NCBI RefSeq assembly: GCF_023630255.1 | Contig: NZ_JALPRS010000001.1 | Location: 2,480,001-2,544,000, forward strand | Origin: Pontibacter deserti | Lineage (GTDB): Bacteria; Bacteroidota; Bacteroidia; Cytophagales; Hymenobacteraceae | Length of the DNA stretch: 64,000 bases | Direction: 5' to 3' | Shown here: positions 42,949 through 52,263 of the stretch, one piece after another | Numbering within the stretch: the first letter of the stretch is position 1 | How the letters are laid out: each line of letters opens with the position of its first letter | Notes under the pieces: generated by a model | Databases searched by the model: none | What the model saw: the letters and a program-made list of their open reading frames with translations, nothing else | Told to the model about the DNA's origin: nothing | Made by a program: the position numbers and the translations under genes

Positions 42949-44133
42949 CTATGTATTACTATACGAAATTCTGTAAATGGCATTGTTGGTATCATCGGAT
43001 ACAAGTATAGCACCATCCGGCATCACAAGTACATCTACAGGTCGGCCCCAGGCTTTACCATTTTGCAGCCAGCCTTCAGCGAAGGGCTTATAAGAAGCAG
43101 CATTGCCCTTCTCATCCAACGTTACCTGCATCAATCGGTAGCCCAGCGGTTCGGAGCGGTTCCAGGAACCATGTTCTGCAATTAGAATCTGGTTCTTATA
43201 CTGCTCCGGAAACATATCTCCTGTATAAAACTTTAAGCCTAGCGACGCCACATGCGGCCCTAACTTCTGTACTGGTTTTACAAACTCATCGCATTTCCGG
43301 TCTTTGCCAAATTCAGGGTCAGCTATTTCGCCGGCATGGCAATACGGGAAACCAAAGTGCTGGCCTTTTTTTGTTGCACGGTTCAGCTCATCAGGTGGAG
43401 TGTTATCGCCTAGCATATCGCGGCCGTTATCTGTAAACCATAGCTCCTTTGTTTGTGGGTGCCATGTAAAGCCTACGGTGTTGCGTACGCCTTCTGCAAA
43501 AATCTCCATGCCTGTGCCATCTGCATTCAGGCGGGTTATAGTGGAGTAAACCTGGTTTTCTTCTTTACAAACGTTGCAGGGCGCACCAACCGGCACATAT
43601 AGTTTCCCATCCGGACCAAAAGCAATATACTTCCAGCCGTGGTGTTCGTCGCTTGGGTACTTGTCATAAACCACTTCGTACTTCGGCTTGTTGCGCATGT
43701 TCTGTTCTATATCCGGGAACTTGATAATGCGGCTGATCTCGGCAACATACAGGTCACCATCTTTAAGAGCTACACCATTCGGGGCCTTCAAGCCTGATGC
43801 TACCACTATAGTTTCGTCTGCTTTTCCGTCTTTGTCCTTATCAACTATAGCAAATACTTTATCGCTGCTGCGCGTGCCCACAAATAACACTCCTGAAGGA
43901 CTCATGGCCATAGAGCGGGCATTCTCTATATTTTTAGCGAAATAATCTATTTTAAAGCCATCAGGCAGTTTTATCTTTTGCAAGCTTTCATCTGCAGGCT
44001 CACTTGGTTCGTCGTTTTTAGCTGTTTCTTTTGCCTGTTCATTTTCGGTTTTGGTTTCTGTTTCAGAAGAACAGGCCGTACCTAAGGCTAGTACAGAGAG
44101 GCACAGGGCAAGCAGGCGGTTCTGGTATTTCAT
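42949..44133 (-). CDS. Sorbosone-dehydrogenase-like beta-propeller lipoprotein
   Basis: 394 residues. MKYQNRLLALCLSVLALGTAC is a lipoprotein signal followed by a Glu/Lys-rich linker. The propeller has IKLPDGFKIDYFAKNIENAR, GVLFVGTRSSDKVFAIVDKD, HHGWKYIAFGPDGKLYVPVG and VLVMPDGAILVSDDTNNAIY, typical of PQQ-dependent glucose/sorbosone dehydrogenases. The catalytic-type His (DEHHGWK) is kept. It is a periplasmic or outer-membrane-anchored sugar or alcohol oxidoreductase; cofactor and substrate are uncertain. Confidence 0.9.
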   Translation of the reverse strand: MKYQNRLLALCLSVLALGTACSSETETKTENEQAKETAKNDEPSEPADESLQKIKLPDGFKIDYFAKNIENARSMAMSPSGVLFVGTRSSDKVFAIVDKDKDGKADETIVVASGLKAPNGVALKDGDLYVAEISRIIKFPDIEQNMRNKPKYEVVYDKYPSDEHHGWKYIAFGPDGKLYVPVGAPCNVCKEENQVYSTITRLNADGTGMEIFAEGVRNTVGFTWHPQTKELWFTDNGRDMLGDNTPPDELNRATKKGQHFGFPYCHAGEIADPEFGKDRKCDEFVKPVQKLGPHVASLGLKFYTGDMFPEQYKNQILIAEHGSWNRSEPLGYRLMQVTLDEKGNAASYKPFAEGWLQNGKAWGRPVDVLVMPDGAILVSDDTNNAIYRISYSNT

Positions 44134-44228
44134 AGTGCTTAATGTTGGAGATGTTACAAGTATAAATCTAAGCTATAGTTCGAGATAAGTATACTTAGCA
44201 TCAAACACAATGTTTTCAGAACCTTTAT

Positions 44229-45038
44229 TTAATCAAGATTCAGGCTCTTACGCTTGTGCAGCAATTCAGCAACGTCCTGCAACAGGTTTGAGTGGCCTGT
44301 CTTTAAAATAACAAGTTCACCTTTATCAAGCGCGTCCATAAATACACTCACACGTCTTGGCGAGATTATCTCATCATATTCACCCAGGAACATAGTTACT
44401 GGTATTTTATACTTGTTGAGCAAACGCACGATCTGGCGGATGTCAAAATTCAACTCCCGGAAACCGATCCAACTACGGTACACGCGCAGGCGTTTGGCAG
44501 TGCTGTCCATCTGGTAATGCGCAAACCGGATCAGGCTTTTGTGTGCCAGGTTATACTTGTTGAGCACCTGCAGGAATTTAAAGAAAGGCTCCGGCTTAAT
44601 GACGGTGCGTTTAAAAAGCTGCTGCATCCAGCCGGGGTAAGTGGCAATGTTGTACCAGAAGCTTGTCTTGATACCGTCAGGAGCGATCAGGTATAGTTCT
44701 TCTACTCGCTCCGGCATCTGCTCTATCAGGGTCAGGGCAAACTTGCCGCCCATGCTAAAGCCCATCACCGAAAACCGCTCTATTTTATACTTTTCCAGAA
44801 AGTGCTCTATTATCTCCTTCAGGAATTCCTTTGTAAGCGGCATATCGTCTTTATGCAGCCTGCTGCCCCCATGAAAGAACAGGTCGAAGGCATAAATGGT
44901 ATAGTCGTGGCCAAGGGCATGCTCCATAGGGTGGTAATACAAGCTGCTCTGCCCATACCCATGAAAAGCCAGTAGCACTTTGTTCCCATCGCCTATTACG
45001 CGGTAATGTAACTTCGATTTATCCCTGATCAGGTACAA
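44229..45038 (-). CDS. Alpha/beta hydrolase, TTG start
   Basis: 269 residues. The start at 45038 is TTG, since the frame has no ATG before residue 37 and residues 1-36 (RVIGDGNKVLLAFHGYGQSS) are clearly part of the fold. The nucleophile is in RFSVMGFSMGGKFALTLIEQ (GFSMG), the oxyanion region is AFHGYGQSSLYYHPM, the acid is in TMFLGEYDEIISPRR and the His in LKTGHSNLLQDVAE. The triad is complete. Lipase/esterase-like; substrate unknown. Confidence 0.92.
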   Translation of the reverse strand: MYLIRDKSKLHYRVIGDGNKVLLAFHGYGQSSLYYHPMEHALGHDYTIYAFDLFFHGGSRLHKDDMPLTKEFLKEIIEHFLEKYKIERFSVMGFSMGGKFALTLIEQMPERVEELYLIAPDGIKTSFWYNIATYPGWMQQLFKRTVIKPEPFFKFLQVLNKYNLAHKSLIRFAHYQMDSTAKRLRVYRSWIGFRELNFDIRQIVRLLNKYKIPVTMFLGEYDEIISPRRVSVFMDALDKGELVILKTGHSNLLQDVAELLHKRKSLNLD

Positions 45039-45200
45039 CTTCTAATTATAAATGATGAATTAAAAATCATGAATGGTAACACTAAACTATAGTTTATTCG
45101 TCATGCATACAATTTGGTTGTCTTAACCACAGGTTCAGGAAGATCAAACGATTCATCTCACATCATAATCTGTTAGGACTATAATAATCTTCAGCTTGAA

Positions 45201-45743
45201 TTATAGTCTTGATACCCCACCCGAAACTATAAATTTCATAACATCGGAGCTTGGTAGGTTAAGGTAGGTAATGTTGCGATGAGGTACCAGAAAGAGCTCT
45301 CCGGAGAAGTTATAAGAGTGCGGGAAGTATACGGCCACTTTGTCATCAATATTTAGCTTTTCCAGCACATCCTGCGTCACAAAACCCAGTTTATAATTCT
45401 CGGAATCTTCGGTCATCTTCACCATCACAGGTTTGTTAAACTTCTGGTTATCACCCACAAAAGCATTAAACAGATCGCGTACACTGGAATAGACAATGCC
45501 AACTAACGGCACCTTATGAAAGATGCGCTCGGTAAGTATAATAAAAGGCTTAACGAGGAAAGAAGACCCGATAAAGCCAACCAGCGTCAGCAGGACCACC
45601 ATCAGCAGAATGCCTAACCCTGGTATGCCCAGGTCGAACATACCGTTCAGCCAGTCTATAATGGCTACCACTATCCAGACGGTAATGGTAAAGGGTGCTA
45701 TAATCAGAAGTCCGTTAAGGAAATAACTGAATAAACGTTTCAT
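45201..45743 (-). CDS. DUF502 membrane protein
   Basis: 180 residues from ATG 45743. Two transmembrane helices, FLNGLLIIAPFTITVWIVVA and GLGILLMVVLLTLVGFIGSS, precede a soluble domain with KVPLVGIVYSSVRDLFNAFV and VAVYFPHSYNFSGELFLVPH, the DUF502 signature. Members are inner-membrane proteins, widespread in bacteria and plants, without a firm function. It follows ispH and the terminator at 45763-45784. Confidence 0.93.
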   Translation of the reverse strand: MKRLFSYFLNGLLIIAPFTITVWIVVAIIDWLNGMFDLGIPGLGILLMVVLLTLVGFIGSSFLVKPFIILTERIFHKVPLVGIVYSSVRDLFNAFVGDNQKFNKPVMVKMTEDSENYKLGFVTQDVLEKLNIDDKVAVYFPHSYNFSGELFLVPHRNITYLNLPSSDVMKFIVSGGVSRL

Positions 45744-45762
45744 GTTGTAGGGTTCACAAAAA

Positions 45763-45784
45763 AGGCTTTGCCGAAGCAAAGCCT
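45763..45784 (-). terminator. Terminator of the cmk-ispH transcript
   Basis: On the minus strand: AGGCTTTGC, loop TTCG, GCAAAGCCT, then a run of six T. Ideal intrinsic terminator, 40 bp beyond the ispH stop and just before the DUF502 gene start. Confidence 0.95.
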
Positions 45785-45823
45785 AAATGTAGCAAAAATG
45801 CTTATATTTTATAGTTGCTATAC

Positions 45824-46714
45824 TTAGTAAACAGGCTCGGTTAGTGCGGCTATGCCATCGGCCACCTGCTGCATCAGCCACATCGGCGTAGAAGTTGCCC
45901 CACAAATACCTACACTGTTGGCGTTCACAAACCAGTCTTTCTCCAGTTCGGTCTCGTTCTCGATAAAGTAGCTGTTAGGGTTATGCTGCTTACATACGCT
46001 GTACAGAGCCTTACCGTTCGAGCTTTTTTTGCCGCTCACAAATATCAGCACATCGTGCTCAGTAGCAAACCTCGACAGTTGTGGCTCCCTGTTCGATACC
46101 TGGCGACAGATACTATCGTTGGCATCAAACTCAGGCTGTGTACTGTCTTCGTTGGCTTGTTTTATACGCTCTTCTATTAATGCTTTTATGTGGTAGAAGC
46201 CTTTGGTGCTCTTGGTAGTCTGGCTGAAGAGTGTTACCGGACGTTTGAAATCGATCTTATCCAGGTCTTCTTCGGTGGTAACTATAATGGCTTCGTCGCG
46301 GGTCTGGCCTGCCAAACCTATCACTTCAGCGTGCCCTACCTGGCCATAAATCACAATCTGACCGTTGTCTTCTTTAATAGAATCGAAAGCATGCTTTACA
46401 CGGTTCTGCAGTTTGAGCACTACAGGACAGCTTGCATCAATCAGTTCCAGGTTATTCTCCAGCGCTATCTGGTATGTTTCCGGTGGTTCACCGTGTGCAC
46501 GGATCAGCACTTTACAGTCGCGGAGGTTGCGCAGTTCCTCGCGGTCTATTACACGAAGGCCTTTGGCATAAAGGCGCTGCACTTCCATGCTGTTATGCAC
46601 TATGTCACCGAGGCAATATAGTTCTTCTACATGTTCCATTTCGTCCTCAGCCATTTGTATGGCAAATTCAACGCCGAAACAGTATCCAGAATTTTTATCT
46701 ATCGTGATGGTCAT
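45824..46714 (-). CDS. ispH: 4-hydroxy-3-methylbut-2-enyl diphosphate reductase
   Basis: 296 residues, the usual length. The [4Fe-4S] cluster Cys residues are Cys12 (SGYCFGV), Cys96 (DASCPVV) and Cys203 (NDSICRQVSN). ELYCLGDIVHNSMEVQRL and LIRAHGEPPET match the substrate site. It makes IPP and DMAPP in the last step of the MEP isoprenoid pathway. The gene follows cmk by 12 bp, so the two are cotranscribed. Confidence 0.97.
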   Translation of the reverse strand: MTITIDKNSGYCFGVEFAIQMAEDEMEHVEELYCLGDIVHNSMEVQRLYAKGLRVIDREELRNLRDCKVLIRAHGEPPETYQIALENNLELIDASCPVVLKLQNRVKHAFDSIKEDNGQIVIYGQVGHAEVIGLAGQTRDEAIIVTTEEDLDKIDFKRPVTLFSQTTKSTKGFYHIKALIEERIKQANEDSTQPEFDANDSICRQVSNREPQLSRFATEHDVLIFVSGKKSSNGKALYSVCKQHNPNSYFIENETELEKDWFVNANSVGICGATSTPMWLMQQVADGIAALTEPVY

Positions 46715-46726
46715 GGCTTACTCTTC

Positions 46727-47431
46727 TTAATTCTGCTCTACAGTATACTTTTGTTCAAGCAACTTAGATGCCACCTTATGCATTACAAATTCCACCTGCT
46801 CATCAATCGTCATGTGGGAAGTATCCAGCAGATCGGCATCATCAGCACGACGCAACGGGCTCTCAGCTCTTGTAGAGTCTATATGGTCGCGCTTTTTAAG
46901 ATTCTCTTTTATATCATTCAGGTTTACCAGCTGGTTTTTAACCAACAGCTCCTGCTGGCGGCGCTTCGCTCTGGTATCTACGTCAGCAGTCATAAATATC
47001 TTTACTTCGGCATCCGGGAAAACAGCGGTACCAATGTCACGGCCATCCATTACCACTCCACGGCGCTTGCCCATTTTCTGCTGCTGCGCCACCATGGCAC
47101 GTCGCACTTCCGGCACCACGCTTACTTCACTCACCTGGTTTGAGATATACATTTTGCGTATCTCATCTTCCACGTTCAGACCGTTCAGGTACGTTTCGTT
47201 GCGCTGTGTTTTAGGATTATAATGGAACGTGATGTCGATGTTGTTTAGTGCATCCTTTATTTCTTTCGGATTTGTAAGGGACACATGATGATCGAGGAAG
47301 TATAGCGTAACCGCCCGGTACATGGCACCGGTATCAATGTAGGCGTAGCCTAGTTCGGCTGCCACCTGCTTGGCCGTTGTGCTTTTGCCGCACGATGAAT
47401 GGCCATCTAACGCGATCACGATTTTCTTCAT
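46727..47431 (-). CDS. cmk: Cytidylate kinase
   Basis: 234 residues from ATG 47431 (a longer frame starts at 47461). The P-loop is IALDGHSSCGKSTTAKQVAA, followed by YIDTGAMYRAVTLYFLDHHV, and VMDGRDIGTAVFPDAEVKIF near the middle matches the CMP-binding Asp-Arg. RRADDADLLDTSHMTIDEQV is the C-terminal signature. It phosphorylates CMP and dCMP. Cotranscribed with ispH, which follows it. Confidence 0.97.
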   Translation of the reverse strand: MKKIVIALDGHSSCGKSTTAKQVAAELGYAYIDTGAMYRAVTLYFLDHHVSLTNPKEIKDALNNIDITFHYNPKTQRNETYLNGLNVEDEIRKMYISNQVSEVSVVPEVRRAMVAQQQKMGKRRGVVMDGRDIGTAVFPDAEVKIFMTADVDTRAKRRQQELLVKNQLVNLNDIKENLKKRDHIDSTRAESPLRRADDADLLDTSHMTIDEQVEFVMHKVASKLLEQKYTVEQN

Positions 47432-47447
47432 AAAAACAAGGTAAGTA

Positions 47448-47603
47448 TTAATTGGAATCACAAGGGCAGGGAGCTTTACCGCGCTTGCTCATTTTCTGGT
47501 ATTTAGCCGTTTTTTTCTGCTGTGCGGTCTTTTGGCTGCAACTACTCAAAGAGCCGGTTGCCAGAACGCACGCTATTACCAAATATGAAATTATCTTTCT
47601 CAA
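47448..47603 (-). CDS. Small Cys-rich lipoprotein, TTG start
   Basis: 51 residues if started at TTG 47603; the frame extends to an ATG at 47654, but the added residues do not look like protein N-terminus. RKIISYLVIACVLATGSLSSC is a lipoprotein signal, followed by SQKTAQQKKTAKYQKMSKRG and KAPCPCDSN, giving CPC at the end. Lys-rich. Family not recognised. It lies upstream of cmk with a 16-bp gap to the cmk start and divergent from ade. Confidence 0.6.
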   Translation of the reverse strand: MRKIISYLVIACVLATGSLSSCSQKTAQQKKTAKYQKMSKRGKAPCPCDSN

Positions 47604-47689
47604 AACGACTGTATTTAATGCAAATATAAAGTAATTTACGGGTTCGAGCCCCATTTGCAGGCAATTTATCTAAACTAACACCTAACACC

Positions 47690-49327
47690 ATGCAGGCAGC
47701 CTACACCGTTTCCGGACGTATTATAGATATACACAACAAAGAGATATTTGAAGGTACAGTTCATGTTGCAAACGGCCGCATTTCTAAAATAGTTCGTGAA
47801 GCTACCAATGCCACAAATTATATTTTACCCGGTTTTGTAGATGCCCACGTGCACGTAGAAAGCTCTATGCTGGTGCCTTGTGAGTTTGCCCGACTGGCTG
47901 TAGTACATGGCACTGTAGCTACCATTTCTGACCCGCACGAGATAGGCAATGTACTGGGCGTGAAAGGTGTGGAATACATGATAGAGAACGGTAAAAAAAC
48001 TCCTTTCAAATTTTACTTCGGAGCGCCATCGTGTGTACCAGCTACTCCTTTCGAGACGGCCGGTGCCGAGATAACGGCTGCCGACATAGAAGAATTGTTT
48101 AAGCGCGACGAAATTGTATACTTAGCCGAGATGATGAACTGGCCCGGCGTGCTGCACCGCGACCCGGTGGTGATGGAGAAGATAGAGCTGGCTAAAAAGT
48201 ATGGCAAAGCAGTTGATGGCCACGCTCCCGGTTTGATGGGCGAGCAAGCCAAACTATATGCATCTGCCGGCATCACTACCGACCACGAATGCTTTACCGC
48301 CGAAGAAGCGCTGGACAAACTGGCTGTAGATATGAAGATACTGATACGCGAAGGCAGCGCCGCCAAGAACTTCGAAGCACTAATACCTTTACTGCCGCAA
48401 CACTACCAGAATATCATGTTCTGCTCCGACGACAAGCACCCGGACAACTTAGTTGAAGGCCACATTAACCTGCTGGTAAAGCGCGCGCTGGCAAAAGGCA
48501 ACGACCTGTTTCATGTATTGCAGGCGGCAAGTATAAACCCTGTTGAGCACTATAAACTAAACGTAGGCCTGCTCCGCGAAAACGATCCTGCTGATTTTAT
48601 ACTTGTAGACGACCTGGATAACTTTAATGTGCTGGCCACTTACATTAATGGTGAAATGGTTGCTGAGAAGGGCAAGTCCAATATTGCATTTACTGAGAGT
48701 GAAACCATAAATAACTTTAATACGAGCCCTAAAACGCCGGAGCAATTTGCCGTACCTTCCGCAGATGCTCACAAAATAAGAGTAATTGAAGCTTTTGACG
48801 GGCAGCTGATAACCAAAGAAGGTATAGTTGAACCGAAGATCGAGAATGGATTTATAGTTTCGGATGTGGCCAACGATATACTGAAAATGACCGTGGTGAA
48901 TCGTTATGAAGAAGCTGAGCCTGCTGTAGCATTCATCAAAAATATAGGCATAAAGCAGGGTGCTATCGCTTCCTCGGTAGGGCACGATTCGCATAACATT
49001 ATAGCCGTTGGCGTGGATGATGAAAGTATAACCAGAGCTGTAAATCTTATCATTGAGGCTAAAGGTGGTGTATCGGCGGTTGACGGAGATCGGGAGCAAT
49101 TACTACCATTGCCGGTAGCCGGCATTATGTCTGCCGAAGATGGATATAAGGTAGCTGAGGCTTACTCAGGTATAGATAAGATGAGCAAAGAGATGGGCAG
49201 CAACCTGGCCTCCCCGTTCATGACGCTTTCGTTTATGGCTCTGCTGGTTATCCCTTCCCTTAAGTTAAGTGATAAAGGATTATTTAACGGCGATACCTTT
49301 TCGTTCGTACCACTTATTAAAGCATAA
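47690..49327 (+). CDS. ade: Adenine deaminase
   Basis: 545 residues. The amidohydrolase metal site is at [20 protein letters not shown] (His-x-His), [20 protein letters not shown] (Asp-His) and [20 protein letters not shown]. The C-terminal Ade domain has [20 protein letters not shown] and [20 protein letters not shown]. It converts adenine to hypoxanthine and ammonia in purine salvage. It is the first gene of a plus-strand pair with TauE/SafE 32 bp away. Confidence 0.96.
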   Translation: MQAAYTVSGRIIDIHNKEIFEGTVHVANGRISKIVREATNATNYILPGFVDAHVHVESSMLVPCEFARLAVVHGTVATISDPHEIGNVLGVKGVEYMIENGKKTPFKFYFGAPSCVPATPFETAGAEITAADIEELFKRDEIVYLAEMMNWPGVLHRDPVVMEKIELAKKYGKAVDGHAPGLMGEQAKLYASAGITTDHECFTAEEALDKLAVDMKILIREGSAAKNFEALIPLLPQHYQNIMFCSDDKHPDNLVEGHINLLVKRALAKGNDLFHVLQAASINPVEHYKLNVGLLRENDPADFILVDDLDNFNVLATYINGEMVAEKGKSNIAFTESETINNFNTSPKTPEQFAVPSADAHKIRVIEAFDGQLITKEGIVEPKIENGFIVSDVANDILKMTVVNRYEEAEPAVAFIKNIGIKQGAIASSVGHDSHNIIAVGVDDESITRAVNLIIEAKGGVSAVDGDREQLLPLPVAGIMSAEDGYKVAEAYSGIDKMSKEMGSNLASPFMTLSFMALLVIPSLKLSDKGLFNGDTFSFVPLIKA

Positions 49328-49358
49328 CATTATTCCGGTGCCTGGAGCACGGCTGTAA

Positions 49359-50210
49359 ATGGAAGAATTACTTATATTCTTTATTGGTATACTTGTCAGC
49401 GGTTTCGGAACGGTTATCGGGTTTGGTGGTGGTGTTTTTATGGTGCCCATCCTGATCATCTTCTTCGGTTACAACATCGAGATCGCTATTGGCTCCACGA
49501 TGGCGGCACTGGTACCAGCCTCCTTTATTGCTTCCGTCTTTAACCTCCGCGACAGAACTATAGATTACCTGGTAGGCACATTAATTCAGCTGCCGGCAAT
49601 AGCAGGCACGGTACTGGGGGCTTTTATGGTGGCGTTTCTCCCGGTGCTTAAACTGCAGCTTATTTTTGCTCTTTTTGTGATAGCCGTCGGCTTTGCAATG
49701 GTTATACCTGCCAAACAGAAAGCTACTACCAACCATGCAGGTATGATGTACCGGATGCGTCGTGTGCCAACAACCTTTATCCGCAAAAACAGAGCGAAGC
49801 ACCTGGCTTACAGGTTAAATGGCGGCGTTGTTTCTACGCTGGGATTTGCCTCAGGTATAATGGCAGGTTTATTCGGGATAGGTGGTGGATTTGTACAAAC
49901 ACCCATGATGATAAAACTCTTTAAAATTCCTGCCCAGATCGCTACCTCCACTTCCTTATTCATACTTGTTATTACGAGCTTTACAGGTTTCATCACGCAC
50001 TTCCTGTTAGGCAATGTTCTTTGGAGTCGCTGCCTTCCTTTGATTGCAGCATTTGCCCTTGGCGCTTTGGGGGGCAACCTGTACAAACAAACACGCGGCA
50101 AACTAACCAACATGGAAACTATGATCGGGATCGGACTTTTTATGGCTGGCTTAGGAGTGCTGCTCAACCTGGCCGTTAAATCAAAAGTGGGTATAGGTTT
50201 CTCTTTTTAA
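49359..50210 (+). CDS. TauE/SafE family transporter
   Basis: 283 residues with about eight hydrophobic segments. The repeated family motif appears as IGFGGGVFMVPILIIFFGYN near the N-terminus and GLFGIGGGFVQTPMMIKLFK after the midpoint, which is the internal duplication of the family. It is a predicted sulfite, sulfonate or related anion exporter; substrate not known here. It follows ade closely in the same direction, so cotranscription is possible though the functions look unrelated. Confidence 0.93.
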   Translation: MEELLIFFIGILVSGFGTVIGFGGGVFMVPILIIFFGYNIEIAIGSTMAALVPASFIASVFNLRDRTIDYLVGTLIQLPAIAGTVLGAFMVAFLPVLKLQLIFALFVIAVGFAMVIPAKQKATTNHAGMMYRMRRVPTTFIRKNRAKHLAYRLNGGVVSTLGFASGIMAGLFGIGGGFVQTPMMIKLFKIPAQIATSTSLFILVITSFTGFITHFLLGNVLWSRCLPLIAAFALGALGGNLYKQTRGKLTNMETMIGIGLFMAGLGVLLNLAVKSKVGIGFSF

Positions 50211-50268
50211 AGAAACAAAAAAGGCCACTGCTGTTACAGGGCCCGCTTCTAATCAGAGTTCAGTTAAG

Positions 50269-50709
50269 CTATACTTTATCCGCTCTTTCGCTTGGGAAAT
50301 ACTTTTGTAGCAGCTTATCCATTTTATCGGCTGTAAGTGGTTTGGTAATATATTCCGCCGAGTATTTATTGACTATATCAGTATCCTGAGGGTGGGTAGA
50401 AGTAGTCAGCACTACCATTACAATCCCTTCTCTAAAGTCCTGGTTAAGGCGTTCGTAAAGGTCCAGCATTTCAAAACCATCCATCACCGGCATGTTGATA
50501 TCCAGGAATATCATTTCCGGTTTAAAATACTCTGAGCTGCCAGGGTCGTAGTTATTATTGCTGACATTATACAGGTAATCAAAAGCCTGCTTTCCATTTA
50601 TAAAAGTATGAACGTGCTCGGTTATCTGCATCCTGTCCAGCAGGCGCTCGTTTAGAAAGTTTGTTGTTTCATCATCATCGATGAGTAGTATACCGGAGAG
50701 TTTTTTCAT
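50269..50709 (-). CDS. Single-domain response regulator
   Basis: 146 residues from ATG 50709 (a longer frame starts at 50727). A CheY-like receiver domain: GILLIDDDETTNFLNERLLD (acidic pair), EMIFLDINMPVMDGFEMLDL (phosphoryl Asp), VVLTTSTHPQDTDIV (Thr/Ser switch) and YITKPLTADKM (Lys). No output domain. The cognate kinase is not nearby. It is probably a diffusible phospho-signal receiver, as is common in Cytophagales. Confidence 0.95.
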   Translation of the reverse strand: MKKLSGILLIDDDETTNFLNERLLDRMQITEHVHTFINGKQAFDYLYNVSNNNYDPGSSEYFKPEMIFLDINMPVMDGFEMLDLYERLNQDFREGIVMVVLTTSTHPQDTDIVNKYSAEYITKPLTADKMDKLLQKYFPSERADKV

Positions 50710-51035
50710 TCTTAAATAATCGCTCAAAACTTAATGCTATTCAGGCTAAAAACATGTATTAAACACTTTTTAGTGCCACAGAAAAGCATTTTACAGCTAG
50801 TTAATAGTTATTAACCTTTCAGCTTACCGTATTACTGGCCTGCAAAGCTTTACTCAGAAAGTTACGCAGACCAAGCTAAATACAAGCCTTAAAATACTAC
50901 GTCTGAAATAGCACGAGGTGCTTCAATTATAAAGAAATAAGAAGCAAATTCGAAATTATACTTTAGCTAAAGATACAAAAAAGAACAGCCCGACCAATAA
51001 GCCGGGCTGTTCTTTCTAAAATCTATACTTTATAC
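50710..51035. other. 326-bp spacer with cysK-type terminator
   Basis: No gene seen. It holds a small inverted repeat GTTAATA-GT-TATTAAC at 50800-50815 and the terminator at 50981-51014 that ends the cysteine-synthase gene. Confidence 0.5.
50981..51014 (-). terminator. Terminator of the cysteine/cystathionine synthase gene
   Basis: Inverted repeat AAGAACAGCCCG / CGGGCTGTTCTT, 10-nt loop, with TTTTTTG on the minus-strand 3' side. Confidence 0.9.
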
Positions 51036-52022
51036 TTAGTCGATATAACCTTGTGTGCGCATCCAGTCATCGTTGTAGATCTTACCAAGGTAACGTGTAC
51101 CATGGTCCGGAAGCAGCACTACGATCACATCATCTTCTGTTAAGTTATTTTCGCGGGCATATTCCAATGCACCATATACAGCCGTACCGCAAGACCAGCC
51201 CACAAACAGGCCTTCTTCTTTTGCCAGTCTTCTGGTCATCACAGCGCCATCCTTGTCTGTAACTTTAATAAACTGATCGATCAGGTCGAAGTCTACGTTC
51301 TTCGGCAGGATATCTTCACCTATACCTTCGGTAGCGTAAGAGTAGATCTCGTTCTCGTCGAAAATACCAGTCTCTTTATACTTTTTGAAAACAGAGCCAT
51401 ACGTGTCGATACCAATCGTTTTAACATTCGGGTTCTTCTCCTTCAGGTATTTAGAAATTCCTGTAACAGTTCCGCCTGTACCTACACCTGTAATAAAGTG
51501 GGTTACTTTACCTTCCGTCTGCTCCCATATTTCAGGGCCGGTGCTTTCGTAGTGGGCTGCCCAGTTCGACATGTTGTCGTACTGGTTCGGGTAAAATGAA
51601 TTTGGTATTTCTTGGTTAAGGCGCTTAGCTACTGAGTAATACGAATCCGGGTGCTCCGGTGCAACGTTGGTAGGGCAGACCACCACTTCGGCACCTACCG
51701 CACGCAGTATGTCCATTTTCTCTTTGCTCTGCTTATCAGCTAATGTAAAAATACATTTATAACCTTTGGCAATGGCGGCAAGCGCAAGGCCCATACCTGT
51801 ATTGCCTGATGTTCCTTCAATGATTGTTCCGCCCGGCTTCAGGATACCTGCTTTCTCGGCGTCTTCAATCATTTTAATTGCCATGCGGTCTTTTACAGAG
51901 TTACCTGGATTAAGATATTCTACTTTGGCAAGTATGGTAGCTTTTACGTCTTTGGTTACGTTATTAAGCTTTACCATCGGGGTGTTACCGATCGCTTCGG
52001 TAATATGGTTCAGATACTTCAT
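51036..52022 (-). CDS. PLP-dependent cysteine synthase / cystathionine beta-synthase-like enzyme
   Basis: 328 residues. The PLP-binding Lys is in EYLNPGNSVKDRMAIKMIED and the phosphate-binding loop in EGTSGNTGMGLALAAIAKG; GVGTGGTVTGISKYL is the second PLP loop. YATEGIGEDILPKNVDFDLI resembles cystathionine beta-synthase more than CysK. No CBS regulatory pair is present, as the protein is only 328 residues. It acts in cysteine or cystathionine synthesis; the precise reaction is not settled. The neighbouring sucD is divergent. Confidence 0.93.
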   Translation of the reverse strand: MKYLNHITEAIGNTPMVKLNNVTKDVKATILAKVEYLNPGNSVKDRMAIKMIEDAEKAGILKPGGTIIEGTSGNTGMGLALAAIAKGYKCIFTLADKQSKEKMDILRAVGAEVVVCPTNVAPEHPDSYYSVAKRLNQEIPNSFYPNQYDNMSNWAAHYESTGPEIWEQTEGKVTHFITGVGTGGTVTGISKYLKEKNPNVKTIGIDTYGSVFKKYKETGIFDENEIYSYATEGIGEDILPKNVDFDLIDQFIKVTDKDGAVMTRRLAKEEGLFVGWSCGTAVYGALEYARENNLTEDDVIVVLLPDHGTRYLGKIYNDDWMRTQGYID

Positions 52023-52045
52023 GTGAGGTATTTTTGAATTCGGTG

Positions 52046-52053
52046 CAAAGGTA
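52046..52053 (-). promoter_or_regulatory. Candidate -7 element for the cysteine synthase gene
   Basis: CAAAGGTA on the plus strand reads TACCTTTG on the minus strand, matching TAnnTTTG, 24 bp upstream of the ATG at 52022. No clear -33 TTG. Confidence 0.45.
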
Positions 52054-52185
52054 AGTAAATTAAATTATGTTTTAAGCTGGCTGCTTTATTGCCTATGCTA
52101 TCCTGCTTTTTATAAACAACGTAGTTACAGGCCAATCCCGTTCCGTTAGGCGCAACTGTATGGCATATATTAGGTATAACTATTT

Positions 52186-52216
52186 TTTGTGCAGGCCATA
52201 AAAAAGCCTATTTTTG
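52186..52216 (+). promoter_or_regulatory. Bacteroidota-type promoter of sucD
   Basis: TTTG at 52186-52189 and TATTTTTG at 52209-52216 with a 19-nt spacer match the Bacteroidota consensus (TTTG-N17-20-TAnnTTTG). Transcription would begin near 52222, about 40 bp before the ATG at 52264, which supports that start over an upstream one at 52189. Confidence 0.75.
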
Positions 52217-52263
52217 CACATCCTTATTATTTGACGGTCTATACACAACTAAATAAGATACAC

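Noticed and set aside
47636..47660. GGGTTCGAGCCCC resembling a tRNA T-arm
   Set aside because: No matching acceptor stem, anticodon arm or D-arm is found upstream, and the T-stem has a mismatch. Probably chance.
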